A stretch of 36,697 bases of DNA from Holosporales bacterium (GTDB lineage: Bacteria > Pseudomonadota > Alphaproteobacteria > RUG11792). The DNA lies in contig JAIRWL010000032.1 in NCBI GenBank assembly GCA_031268935.1, positions 1-36,697 on the forward strand, in the 5' to 3' direction. Positions 26,106 to 34,184 of this stretch are shown here, in pieces; position 1 is the first letter of the stretch, and each line of letters opens with the position of its first letter. The notes beneath the pieces are model-generated. The model saw nothing but the letters and a program-made list of their open reading frames with translations. It was not told the DNA's origin and did not search any database. The translations under genes were made by a program, and so were the position numbers.

Positions 26106-26417
26106 ATGAAAAAGAATATTACCGCTATGCTTCATGAAAAAATAACTTTAATGGGGCAAAATAATGACACTTTGCTGCATATGCCTACAACAGTGCAGCG
26201 ATTTAGCGATATTGTGAATACGAGAGCCTTCATCAGACCTATACATGGGTTGGAAGATGGAATATACGAAGTAATCACATTAATACCTTCCATCGTAAAA
26301 AGTAGAACGATTACCGGAATTAGATGGAATAACATCGAATACGAATGTATATCTGTCTTTAAGGAATACGAATCCAAATATTTCAAGGGTAATGTTAAAC
26401 GCATTCACCGCACCTGA
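26106..26417 (+). CDS. Probable phage head-closure (head-tail adaptor) protein
   Basis: 103 residues, the size of the head-closure family (Phage_H_T_join; SPP1 gp16-like). The visible layout fits: an N-terminal strand pair with L-H-M-P-T-T-V, an A-F-I-R-P-I-H-G segment, then R-T-I-T-G-I-R-W-N-N-I-E-Y-E-C-I-S-V, similar to the late strand of that family. It directly follows the connector gene, as such proteins usually do. Similarity is weak, so position carries much of the weight. Confidence 0.62.
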   Translation: MKKNITAMLHEKITLMGQNNDTLLHMPTTVQRFSDIVNTRAFIRPIHGLEDGIYEVITLIPSIVKSRTITGIRWNNIEYECISVFKEYESKYFKGNVKRIHRT

Positions 26418-26499
26418 TATGGAAGAAATTTTTTTCGGCAATTGAGAAATTAGTTGTCAAAAAAAACGGATCAATCAAGGTAATATCATTCGTAACCTA

Positions 26500-26516
26500 A
26501 TTCAGATATAATCTGA
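26500..26516 (+). promoter_or_regulatory. Palindrome overlapping a perfect -10 box upstream of the MotB-like gene
   Basis: TTCAGAT-ATA-ATCTGAA is a perfect 7+3+7 inverted repeat that contains TATAAT (26506-26511). No good -35 box is seen. A repressor site placed on a promoter would look like this. Confidence 0.4.
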
Positions 26517-26558
26517 AATGTAGTCTTGGTAATGTGTATTTTATGATTTTTTTTGATT

Positions 26559-27518
26559 ATGTCTTTTTCGAGGCGCGGTAAAAATCATGAACAGTTAGAT
26601 ATCTGGCCTGGATTCGTCGATGCATTATCAACGGTATTGTTGGTATTTATATTCGTCTTGGTCGGGTTCATTTCGGCACAGATTTATCTATCTGGTCTCC
26701 TTTTTGATAAGGATTCATCGTTAGCGGACGCAAGATCTAAGTTGTCTGAGGTCCGCGCTCTCCTCGCCTCTGAAAAATCCAAATCGACCAAACTGGAATC
26801 TGAAAATTCTGAATTTTTAAAAAAGATCGTTGAATTGCAGGAATCGATTAATACCTTGCGAGCTATGTTCGATCAAGAAGAATTACTACTAAAAAGGGAA
26901 AGGGAGGGAAACGTTACATTAGCTGACAAGATAGATAAGTTAACGATTCAACTCAATGACGTGTTGGCGGCTCTTGCGGCCGAACACAAATCTGCCGAGG
27001 AAAAGGAGAGGGCGCTCGCCCTCATCAAAAAGGAGAATATTAAACTCAGTGAGTTGTCTAAGATGAGTTTGTATCGTTCAGAATTCTTCGACAAACTTCG
27101 AGATATAGTCCGGGATAAGAAAGGAATTCGTATCTCCGGAGATAGATTTATATTTCAATCTGAATTACTATTTGACTCGGCATCTGATGAACTTAGTGAC
27201 GAAGGGAAGAGGCAGGTCTCGGACATTGCCAGCATTATCAAAGAAATTGGAGATAAAATACCAAGCCAGATAAACTGGATTTTGAGAGTTGATGGTCATA
27301 CCGACAAGCGCCCGATCGCTGGTAGCAAATTTGCCTCGAACTGGGAACTTTCCTCGGCTCGGGCTATTTCGGTTGTAAAATACTTGATCGAATGTCAGCT
27401 AGCTCCAGGGCACTTGGTGGCGGCTGGATTTGGGGAGAATCAACCGATATCTTCTGGGAATTCTCCCGAAGCGCTCGCTAAGAATCGAAGGATAGAATTT
27501 AAGTTGGACGAACGATGA
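26559..27518 (+). CDS. MotB/OmpA-family peptidoglycan-anchored membrane protein
   Basis: 319 residues: one membrane helix near the N-terminus (about 20-42) with the sequence W-P-G-F-V-D-A-L-S-T-V-L-L-V-F, similar to the plug-helix region of MotB-type proteins. A long coiled coil follows (about 55-175), then an OmpA-like peptidoglycan-binding domain (from about residue 200) with V-D-G-H-T-D, S-S-A-R-A-I-S-V-V and K-N-R-R-I-E-F. No flagellar genes are in view and no MotA/TolQ partner is next to it, so it is more likely an envelope anchor or Tol/Exb-like component than a flagellar stator. It overlaps gmk by 4 bases (ATGA). ATG 26559 is the only good start. Confidence 0.82.
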   Translation: MSFSRRGKNHEQLDIWPGFVDALSTVLLVFIFVLVGFISAQIYLSGLLFDKDSSLADARSKLSEVRALLASEKSKSTKLESENSEFLKKIVELQESINTLRAMFDQEELLLKREREGNVTLADKIDKLTIQLNDVLAALAAEHKSAEEKERALALIKKENIKLSELSKMSLYRSEFFDKLRDIVRDKKGIRISGDRFIFQSELLFDSASDELSDEGKRQVSDIASIIKEIGDKIPSQINWILRVDGHTDKRPIAGSKFASNWELSSARAISVVKYLIECQLAPGHLVAAGFGENQPISSGNSPEALAKNRRIEFKLDER

Positions 27519-28090
27519 CCGATAAAACGCTATTAGTGTTTTCGGGCCCGTCTGGAGCCGGCAAAACTACTCTTATCAGATACGTTCTGCACATGTTTAA
27601 AGATCAAATTGGGATAACTATATCGTGCACGACGCGGTCTTCGAGGGATCGTGAAGTCGACGGAATCGATTATCATTTTATTACTCAAGAAAAGTTCTCC
27701 ACCCTCGTTAAAAAGGAAGAATTTTTGGAACATACAGAGTGTTATGGAAATAGATATGGAACCCTCAAAAGATCGGTAAATGAATTACTACAGGATAAGG
27801 GGGTATGCATAATGGACGTGGATTATATAGGGGCCGCCAGCATATTGAGCGGAAACTTCGAACCCCAATTGAAAAAGGTAGGGGTATTGATCCTTCCCCC
27901 GTCCATCTCGTCCCTGAAGAAACGGCTCATTGGTCGAAAATCGGAGGCCCCAGAATCACTGGAGACACGGCTCAAGAAATCATTCGATAGTCCTAAGATA
28001 GCCACATACGATCATATCCTAATTAATGATACACTAGAAAACTCCAAGGCCATAATTCTCCAAATAGTAAAGCCCTACTTATTAGTTTGA
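27515..28090 (+). CDS. gmk: Guanylate kinase
   Basis: 191 residues. Converts GMP and ATP to GDP and ADP in purine nucleotide metabolism. The Walker A loop is G-P-S-G-A-G-K-T near residue 11. The GMP-binding segment T-T-R-S-S-R-D-R-E-V-D-G-I-D-Y-H-F and the lid region with R-L-K-K-S match the family. The start codon overlaps the stop of the MotB-like gene by 4 bases. Confidence 0.95.
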   Translation: MTDKTLLVFSGPSGAGKTTLIRYVLHMFKDQIGITISCTTRSSRDREVDGIDYHFITQEKFSTLVKKEEFLEHTECYGNRYGTLKRSVNELLQDKGVCIMDVDYIGAASILSGNFEPQLKKVGVLILPPSISSLKKRLIGRKSEAPESLETRLKKSFDSPKIATYDHILINDTLENSKAIILQIVKPYLLV

Positions 28091-28412
28091 CTTTATTAAT
28101 TCAGCTCTCGCCTTACCACAAGTATATTGGATCAAAGATTATTTTATCTATCAATACATCGGTTACAATTTCTCTTAATTGAGGAAGGAGCAATTCTCTG
28201 AATTCTGCCGAGAGCATGAGGATTGGGACGTGAATTCTCAGTAAATTATGGGTGTGGAGTTGGTAATTTTAGGTTAATGCTCAAATCGTTTCCCCTTCCC
28301 GAGGAAAAACCTGTGTGACAAAATCGGGCCTGTCCGTAAATCCCTGGATTAATTGGCACTTCTAGAACTTAATTTGAAGACTTCAATAGTTCTCTCGGGC
28401 AGATAATAAATC
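28091..28412. other. Intergenic region with an unexplained minus-strand open frame
   Basis: Between gmk and the promoter at 28413 no gene is clear. On the minus strand, 28268 to 28113 is open for 51 codons and would encode a plausible-looking peptide (L-M-L-S-A-E-F-R-E-L-L-L-P-Q-L, then I-I-F-D-P-I-Y-L-W at the end). No start codon with a ribosome site is evident and I recognise no family. It could be the tail of a degraded gene. Nothing else stands out. Confidence 0.35.
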
Positions 28413-28441
28413 TTGATACATCGTGCTATTTATTATATAAT
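28413..28441 (+). promoter_or_regulatory. Strong predicted promoter of the secreted orphan at 28509
   Basis: TTGATA, a 17-base spacer and a perfect TATAAT. The expected start point is at about 28448, giving a leader of about 60 bases that contains the hairpin at 28455-28477 and the AAGGAGG ribosome site. Confidence 0.7.
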
Positions 28442-28454
28442 TCTACATCTAATA

Positions 28455-28477
28455 CCTTATATGCACAACATGTAAGG
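28455..28477 (+). promoter_or_regulatory. Leader hairpin of the secreted orphan
   Basis: CCTTATATG and CATGTAAGG form a 9-bp RNA stem (one G-U pair) around CACAA, about 7 bases after the predicted transcript start. It may stabilise the 5' end of the message; the T-rich stretch after it could also allow attenuation. Confidence 0.45.
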
Positions 28478-28508
28478 GGAATTTTTACTTTTAAGGAGGA
28501 TCGATATA

Positions 28509-29147
28509 ATGATCAACAAGTTCCGCTCATTCCCCAAGGCCTTATTCGTTTTGGTATTAGGTCTGCTTTCATCAGACCAGTCATTCGCAACTTCCGATGG
28601 ATGTTTCCCCCGGATTCCACGGTCCATCCCGGACGATTCGCCTCAGGAACGGACTCCTTTGAGCCGCAGCGTCTTCGACTTAAAGATAGAACAAGCACGA
28701 GAGCGACAAGCAGACATCGCCGGCATTATCGACCTCTTCACGCCGCCTATCGTTGCAGGGGAAAACCCGTATTCTCATCCAATCGAGTTTTGGCTCCTGA
28801 AAGACGAAGCCTTGGCCAAAAGATTTCCGACAGATCAAGAAGAATCCATCTGGTTATCTTACGCAGCCCTCATTCAGATGCACTTTGAACGTTGCGGTCC
28901 CCGAAGCATCTGGGGTGTTAAGCAGGTCATCTTCCAAAATTACTGTCTAAGCGAAGACCCTGGAAGACATCCATTTGAATTATTAAAGAAATTGGGCGAG
29001 GACCGGTGGCGGATGCACCCGGTCAACGTAGCACGTCGTGAGTCTTTAGAACTCCCACCCGAAGAACGCCAACACGAGTCGCCAACACTTTTAGACGAAT
29101 ATGCGATGGCCGGTTTGGGGGAGATATGGTATAACTTAGACGGTTAA
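28509..29147 (+). CDS. Unrecognised secreted protein with strong expression signals
   Basis: 212 residues, no family recognised. A clear signal peptide (residues 1 to about 27, hydrophobic L-F-V-L-V-L-G-L-L-S then S-F-A-T) sends it out of the cytoplasm. The mature part is rich in Pro, Arg and Glu and looks helical; it has three cysteines. Expression signals are unusually good: consensus promoter, leader hairpin, and AAGGAGG with a 9-base spacer. The gene is clearly more GC-rich than its neighbours, as are the orphans at 10700 and 35426. A small secreted peptide is encoded just downstream. Confidence 0.7.
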   Translation: MINKFRSFPKALFVLVLGLLSSDQSFATSDGCFPRIPRSIPDDSPQERTPLSRSVFDLKIEQARERQADIAGIIDLFTPPIVAGENPYSHPIEFWLLKDEALAKRFPTDQEESIWLSYAALIQMHFERCGPRSIWGVKQVIFQNYCLSEDPGRHPFELLKKLGEDRWRMHPVNVARRESLELPPEERQHESPTLLDEYAMAGLGEIWYNLDG

Positions 29148-29227
29148 ATTAGCATATGCCCCACGGCTTACCAAAATTTAGTGAGTTAAGTACCTTCGTT
29201 TAGTCGATTCATGGAGGACCAAATAAA

Positions 29228-29335
29228 ATGATTTTGTCATATCAATACGGCATCACGGCTGCATTCATTTTAATGGCCCTGAGTCTAGCCCAGGTCTACG
29301 GGCATGATTCGGAAGGATACCATGAATCTGACTAA
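29228..29335 (+). CDS. 35-residue secreted peptide
   Basis: A short frame with a good ribosome site (GGAGG, 10 bases before ATG). The first 24 residues look like a signal peptide (hydrophobic A-A-F-I-L-M-A-L-S-L-A then Q-V-Y-G). The mature part would be about ten residues, H-D-S-E-G-Y-H-E-S-D, acidic with two histidines. Just past the stop a different frame stays open for about 49 codons (29332-29481) and ends in a hydrophobic stretch, so this could also be the front of a longer gene broken by a frameshift. It follows the orphan at 28509 by 80 bases and may share its transcript. Confidence 0.45.
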   Translation: MILSYQYGITAAFILMALSLAQVYGHDSEGYHESD

Positions 29336-29514
29336 CGGGTAGGCAAATTCGACAGATTGGACGCGCATTGTATTGTATCAAACACAGGGCGGCCGAACCA
29401 CACACGGCCAGGATATCAGGGGGCTCGAGCTATTTTCCTTTCCTTTTATATGGATTTAGTGTAGTATTTCTCAGTGTCTAGGAGTTTCTTTTTTTTTTTG
29501 CATACCGCTGGTTG

Positions 29515-30225
29515 ATGGACAAGAAAAATTGCGATAATGGTTGTTGTGGCTCTTCGAAATTCGATGGTTTCGTCGACAGTATCGAAGAAGAGATTCGTAG
29601 TGAAAATTGGCTATCGATTTGGAACAAATATGGGAAATTAGTTTCATATGCCGCTATAGCGCTCTTGATTGCCGTCGGCGTTTATAATGTATGGCAAAGG
29701 CAGGATATGGCCGATCGAGAAGCAATGTCTCATAGATTTTCGATCATACAGAACGCAATTATGTCTGAAAAGCCGGAGCAAATTCTTCCTCAGCTCAAGG
29801 AATTCTCCGCTTCGGCTAAAGAACCGTATAAGACGCTCTCCAAGTTAGTTTACGCTGCAAATTTGAGAGCTAAAAATGACAAAAGCGCAGTTTTTCAGTA
29901 CAAACAACTCTCTGAAGATGAGAATGCCGATAAAGTATTTCGAGATTTTGCGTATATAATGTATGTCAGCACAAGCCTCGATCTCATGTCGGTCAAAGAA
30001 ATTACAAGAGAACTGGATGGATTCATTGATAATTTGTCGAAGAAACACGTTGGGGGCCCGTGGGACATGATAGCTCGTGAGACGTTGGCCTTTTGTTACA
30101 TCAAATACGGAAAAAATGATCTCGCGAAAGAGGAGCTCATCAAACTCGCGAAGACTCAGGATGTGCCGCAAGCCATGGCCGAGCGCGCTAAAACTTTGGT
30201 AAATATAATCGATCTACAGTCATGA
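29515..30225 (+). CDS. YfgM-like membrane-anchored tetratricopeptide protein
   Basis: 236 residues. A charged, cysteine-bearing N-terminal segment precedes one membrane helix (about 44-62, L-V-S-Y-A-A-I-A-L-L-I-A-V-G-V) and then a helical TPR-like periplasmic domain. This matches the YfgM / TPR_21 family, an ancillary part of the SecYEG translocon that works with periplasmic chaperones. The gene order yfgM-bamB-der, the same as in E. coli, strongly supports the call. ATG 29515 is used; TTG 29512 directly before it is less likely. The stop overlaps a 23-codon frame that leads into bamB. Confidence 0.82.
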   Translation: MDKKNCDNGCCGSSKFDGFVDSIEEEIRSENWLSIWNKYGKLVSYAAIALLIAVGVYNVWQRQDMADREAMSHRFSIIQNAIMSEKPEQILPQLKEFSASAKEPYKTLSKLVYAANLRAKNDKSAVFQYKQLSEDENADKVFRDFAYIMYVSTSLDLMSVKEITRELDGFIDNLSKKHVGGPWDMIARETLAFCYIKYGKNDLAKEELIKLAKTQDVPQAMAERAKTLVNIIDLQS

Positions 30226-30293
30226 AATGGCAATATTGTTTAGTGTTCCTTATGTTTATTGTTCGAGGTTACGGGAGACTGGTGAGGATTTGA
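30222..30293 (+). CDS. Possible 23-residue linking peptide between yfgM and bamB
   Basis: The ATG overlaps the yfgM stop (ATGA) and the stop codon TGA lies one base before the bamB ATG. The peptide is hydrophobic (W-Q-Y-C-L-V-F-L-M-F-I-V) and ends in R-L-V-R-I. It may be a translational coupler, a leader peptide, or chance. No separate ribosome site is visible. Confidence 0.25.
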   Translation: MKWQYCLVFLMFIVRGYGRLVRI

Positions 30294-30294
30294 A

Positions 30295-31596
30295 ATGAAG
30301 CTAATCGGATCTGCATTATTATGCGTAAGTGCACTACTTTTTACTTCTTGTGATAAGAAAGAAAAATTACCGGGCAAAAGAGAACCCATACCAGGGATAT
30401 TACAGGCCGAAGCGCCTGAATTAGGGCCGTCCTCTATGCGCTCCGCCGTTATCGTTCCCCCAGCGATCACTTCCTTGAGTCGGCATGTTTGCACATCTGG
30501 GAACAAGCAACATAGTGCCATAAATCACAAAATGAACCCAAATGGCCAACGTTTATCGCAGATATCAATTGGCTCTGGGCCGATTTTGACAGATCTGATC
30601 GCATTCGGAGGGAATGTGTATGCGATTGATGCGAATGGTATCTTGAACTGTGTTTCTCAAAAAGATTGCCATCCCGTGTGGAAAAAGAATATAGCTGAGC
30701 AGCCTGATGATGGCGTATTTTCTGGTGGTATGACGGCCGATGAAAATGGCATCATCTACGTAGGAACCAACATCGGCACTGTCTTCGCTATCGATTCTAA
30801 GAATCAAAAAGAGCTCTGGAAGAAAGATCTAAAGGTTCCGATGAAAGGGCCTCCTTTGTGCGTTACCGGAAAGGTCATAGTAACGACCGTTAATAATCAG
30901 ACGATTGCCCTCGATATCAGAAACGGCGAGATACTTTGGACCAAAACTGTAACCCAAGAGCCAACTATGATGAGCGAATCGAGCACTCCGGCCGTTTTTG
31001 GCAACTCATTGATTTGTGCATATCCTTCAGGAGACGTCATGTCTCTTAATATTGATGATGGTTCAGATACCTGGAATGATGTCCTGTTTCCGGCCAATAT
31101 GTCTCAAAGTGGGTCTACGATATCTCATTTCTCCGCTTCGCCTGTAATCTGGAATGGTTTCGTTTTAGTTTCGATGGCAGAGGCCAGAATGGCATTAATC
31201 GACGCAATAACTGGAACCAGAAGTTGGGATCGGGAAATCGGAACGAGTTCAACTCCGGCCGTTATAGGTAATTGGGCTTTCATTTTAAACAATGATGGCT
31301 CGGTGACATGTATTTCGCTAAAGGATGGACGTAGAAAATGGGTGACAGACGTGAAATCCGCATGTGTCGACAAAAATAATGCCTTGGTTGGTGCAAAATG
31401 GATTGGCCCGGTTATCATTAATGGAGAAATAGTTGTTTTCAATAACGCTGGACATTCCGTAGCCCTGGATATTTCGACTGGCAGGATCAAGAAGCAGCGC
31501 TTCTTTAAGGGGGCCCAGATAGTAAGGACGCCAATAATAATCGATGGTAAGCTGTTTGCGCTCACGGAGAGAGCAGAGCTATATGTCATTGGATGA
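30295..31596 (+). CDS. bamB: Outer membrane assembly lipoprotein BamB
   Basis: 433 residues. A lipoprotein signal is present (lipobox F-T-S-C, lipidation at Cys19). After a linker with a proline-rich stretch, the domain from about residue 90 shows repeated W-K/W-T plus G-x-V/I-x-A-I/L-D blades typical of the PQQ-like beta-propeller. BamB assists BamA in inserting beta-barrel proteins into the outer membrane. GAGGA lies about 7 bases before the ATG. Its stop overlaps der by 14 bases. Confidence 0.92.
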   Translation: MKLIGSALLCVSALLFTSCDKKEKLPGKREPIPGILQAEAPELGPSSMRSAVIVPPAITSLSRHVCTSGNKQHSAINHKMNPNGQRLSQISIGSGPILTDLIAFGGNVYAIDANGILNCVSQKDCHPVWKKNIAEQPDDGVFSGGMTADENGIIYVGTNIGTVFAIDSKNQKELWKKDLKVPMKGPPLCVTGKVIVTTVNNQTIALDIRNGEILWTKTVTQEPTMMSESSTPAVFGNSLICAYPSGDVMSLNIDDGSDTWNDVLFPANMSQSGSTISHFSASPVIWNGFVLVSMAEARMALIDAITGTRSWDREIGTSSTPAVIGNWAFILNNDGSVTCISLKDGRRKWVTDVKSACVDKNNALVGAKWIGPVIINGEIVVFNNAGHSVALDISTGRIKKQRFFKGAQIVRTPIIIDGKLFALTERAELYVIG

Positions 31597-32956
31597 ATTT
31601 AGGATCCTTATTGTAGGTAGAACTAATGTCGGAAAGTCAACGTTATTCAACCGGATAGCCCGTTCTCGAGATGCGATAACGTTCGATCGACATGGAGTGA
31701 CTCGCGACGCTAAAGAAAAAATTGTCGAAATCTATAATAAAAAAGCGGTCCTGATCGATTCTCCAGGAATGTTTGATTACGGTGAATATAACGATGACCC
31801 AGAGCTACTCGCTGCAATTTCCAAAAAGCTGGACGAACTTGTAAATTCTTCCAATTTAATGATTTTTGTTCTGGATGGGGTGACTGGAATTTCAGATTAT
31901 GACCGAGATATCGCAAATCTTATCAGAAAAAGTGGAAAGGAAGTTATCGTCGCAGTCAATAAGAGCGAGAGGAAAAGCTCAGAATATTCTTATGTCGCAG
32001 CGACAGAGTTCGGATTTCAAGGAATATATAAAATATCGGCTGAGCACGGGCTTGGAATTGGAGAGCTCCTGGATGCGATCTCAGAACATATCACGGATCA
32101 GCAGGAAGAACTGATTCAGGAGCGAGAGACGATAAAATTGGCGATCATTGGCAAACCAAACGTCGGGAAATCGACAATGATTAACACAATTTTGGGAGAA
32201 GAAAAACAGCTTGTGGCTGATTATTCTGGGCTTACCAGAGAAAGTGCAGAATATATATTTAAGTATGGTGACGAATTTATTAAATTGATCGATACAACTG
32301 GAATTCGCAGACAAAACAGAGTTTCTGATATCCTCGAGAGAATATCGGTCTCGAATGCTAGAAAATCCTATAAAAATGCCGATGCCGTGATTTTAATGAT
32401 CGATGCGACAACTCTCGAATCTGGCAAAATAGAAAAACAAGACTTAACACTGGCCGCTGAAATTTTAAAATATGGAAAGGCTTTGACGATTGCATTTAAT
32501 AAGGTTGATAAAACTCCTTACGAAAAGGATGCCTGCCCGCCGTTTTTACGACGCAACTTTAGAGACTGTTTATCTCAACTAAAGGATGTCCCATTCCTTT
32601 TCGTTTCGGCCATAAATCACACAAATATTAATAATATGCTGGAGACCGTGATTTCAGTGTATGAAAAACAGAAAATTAAAATCAAAACCTCTGAGTTAAA
32701 TGACTGGCTACACGAAGTCGGGCAAAGTGGATTGATGCAGAGCTCGTCTGCGAAATTTAAGCTTAAATATATAACTCAAGTCAGCATTTTACCGCCAACT
32801 TTTTTAATTTTTGTGACGAATGGAAGTAGTGTCAGAAAAGATCATGAGCGCTTTCTAACAAACAGCTTCAGAAATACATTCGATATTCAGGATGCTCCAA
32901 TTAACATCGTATTTAGGGAAGTTAGTTCAAGGAGTCACCGTTTGAATCACCATTAG
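31583..32956 (+). CDS. der: Ribosome biogenesis GTPase Der (EngA)
   Basis: 457 residues with two tandem G domains, the mark of Der. First domain: G1 G-R-T-N-V-G-K-S-T, G3 D-S-P-G, and an N-K-S-E in place of the usual N-K-x-D. Second domain: G1 G-K-P-N-V-G-K-S-T, G3 D-T-T-G and G4 N-K-V-D. A C-terminal KH-like domain follows (about 360-457). Der is needed for assembly of the 50S subunit. ATG 31583 overlaps the end of bamB by 14 bases; the longer frame from 31544 has no matching family sequence. Confidence 0.95.
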   Translation: MSLDEFRILIVGRTNVGKSTLFNRIARSRDAITFDRHGVTRDAKEKIVEIYNKKAVLIDSPGMFDYGEYNDDPELLAAISKKLDELVNSSNLMIFVLDGVTGISDYDRDIANLIRKSGKEVIVAVNKSERKSSEYSYVAATEFGFQGIYKISAEHGLGIGELLDAISEHITDQQEELIQERETIKLAIIGKPNVGKSTMINTILGEEKQLVADYSGLTRESAEYIFKYGDEFIKLIDTTGIRRQNRVSDILERISVSNARKSYKNADAVILMIDATTLESGKIEKQDLTLAAEILKYGKALTIAFNKVDKTPYEKDACPPFLRRNFRDCLSQLKDVPFLFVSAINHTNINNMLETVISVYEKQKIKIKTSELNDWLHEVGQSGLMQSSSAKFKLKYITQVSILPPTFLIFVTNGSSVRKDHERFLTNSFRNTFDIQDAPINIVFREVSSRSHRLNHH

Positions 32957-33004
32957 ATCTAATTAAGCCTGTTATGCATTGTCCGTAATTATCAGGGAAA
33001 TTGC

Positions 33005-33034
33005 TTGCCTCAAACCATCGTTAGAGGGTACACT
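33005..33034 (+). promoter_or_regulatory. Predicted promoter of recA
   Basis: TTGCCT, an 18-base spacer and TACACT, about 50 bases before the recA start. No GTTC-N7-GTTC or CTGT-N8-ACAG SOS box was found between 32957 and 33084, so LexA control is not evident. Confidence 0.5.
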
Positions 33035-33084
33035 TCTTAAGATATACAAGGAATAATTCCTAAAATTAGTGATGACAGGAGAAA

Positions 33085-34143
33085 ATGAGTACTGAGCGAA
33101 ACAGAGCGCTGGACGCCGCCTTGTCCCAAATCGAGAAGATATTTGGGCGAGGCTCGGTCATGAAACTCGGACAAAGGGAAGTTATAGAGATTGAGTCGAT
33201 TTCGACCGGATCTCTCGGTCTGGATATTGCTCTCGGGATAGGTGGATTCCCCAAGGGAAGAATTATCGAGGTTTACGGCCCAGAGTCTTCGGGGAAAACC
33301 ACCCTTGCCCTCCATGTTATCTCGAACGCCCAACGACAAGGTGGAAATTGCGCGTTTATCGATGCCGAGCACGCCCTCGATCCTGTGTATGCAAAAAAAT
33401 TGAATATCGATATTGACAATTTGGTTATCTCTCAGCCTGATACGGGAGAACAAGCGCTAGAAATTGCCGATACATTGGTTCGAAGTGGAGCAATCGATGT
33501 ATTGGTCATCGATAGCGTCGCGGCCCTGGTGCCAAAGGCGGAATTAGAGGGAGATATGGGAGATTCTCATATGGGTTTGCAGGCGAGGCTTATGAGCCAA
33601 GCTTTGCGAAAATTGACTGGTTCAATCTCGCGGACGAATTGCATGGTGATTTTTATCAACCAGATTCGTCAAAAAATCGGAATAATGTTTGGAAATCCGG
33701 AGACTACGACCGGCGGGAACGCGCTGAAATTTTATGCTTCGGTAAGAATCGATATCCGCCGGATTGGATCGATCAAGGATCGTGATGATGTGGTCGGGAA
33801 TCAGACGCGGGTTAAGGTCGTCAAGAATAAGCTAGCCCCCCCATTCAAGGTAGTTGAGTTCGATATCATGTATGGCGAGGGAGTGTCGAAAACTGGTGAA
33901 CTGATAGATCTTGGAGTCAGGGCTGGAATTGTTGACAAATCGGGATCGTGGTATTCATATAAATCGACAAAATTGGGTCAAGGAAAGGAATCGGCAAGAT
34001 CTTTTTTGAAAGAAAATTCGAGTATTGCTAGCGAAATTGAAAGGGCTGTCCGAGATAATTCTATAGTCGTTGCCGATACTATGATCGGAGAAAATCTAGG
34101 CACAGAAGAAACGGCGGTGGCTGAAATAGAAGCAACGGATTAA
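33085..34143 (+). CDS. recA: Recombinase RecA
   Basis: 352 residues, normal length. RecA forms filaments on single-stranded DNA, pairs homologous DNA and triggers repair. Walker A is G-P-E-S-S-G-K-T-T near residue 68; the [11 protein letters not shown] Walker B and the [12 protein letters not shown] and L-K-F-Y-A-S-V-R motifs are intact. AGGAG lies only 3 bases before the ATG. The transcript probably continues to lpxI, 41 bases downstream. Confidence 0.98.
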   Translation: MSTERNRALDAALSQIEKIFGRGSVMKLGQREVIEIESISTGSLGLDIALGIGGFPKGRIIEVYGPESSGKTTLALHVISNAQRQGGNCAFIDAEHALDPVYAKKLNIDIDNLVISQPDTGEQALEIADTLVRSGAIDVLVIDSVAALVPKAELEGDMGDSHMGLQARLMSQALRKLTGSISRTNCMVIFINQIRQKIGIMFGNPETTTGGNALKFYASVRIDIRRIGSIKDRDDVVGNQTRVKVVKNKLAPPFKVVEFDIMYGEGVSKTGELIDLGVRAGIVDKSGSWYSYKSTKLGQGKESARSFLKENSSIASEIERAVRDNSIVVADTMIGENLGTEETAVAEIEATD

Positions 34144-34184
34144 GACGCCGTAAAAATAAGATCGATGGAATACGGGTAAGCGAT

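Noticed and set aside
22458-26417. Prophage integrated at tRNA-Pro
   Set aside because: The phage-like genes begin just after the tRNA, but no integrase is present and I found no copy of the tRNA 3' end after 26417 to serve as an attachment site.
26559-27518. Flagellar stator MotB
   Set aside because: No motA or other flagellar gene is near and the long coiled coil is unlike classical MotB, so a general envelope role is preferred.
32957-33084. SOS box in front of recA
   Set aside because: Neither the alphaproteobacterial GTTC-N7-GTTC nor the E. coli type motif is present.
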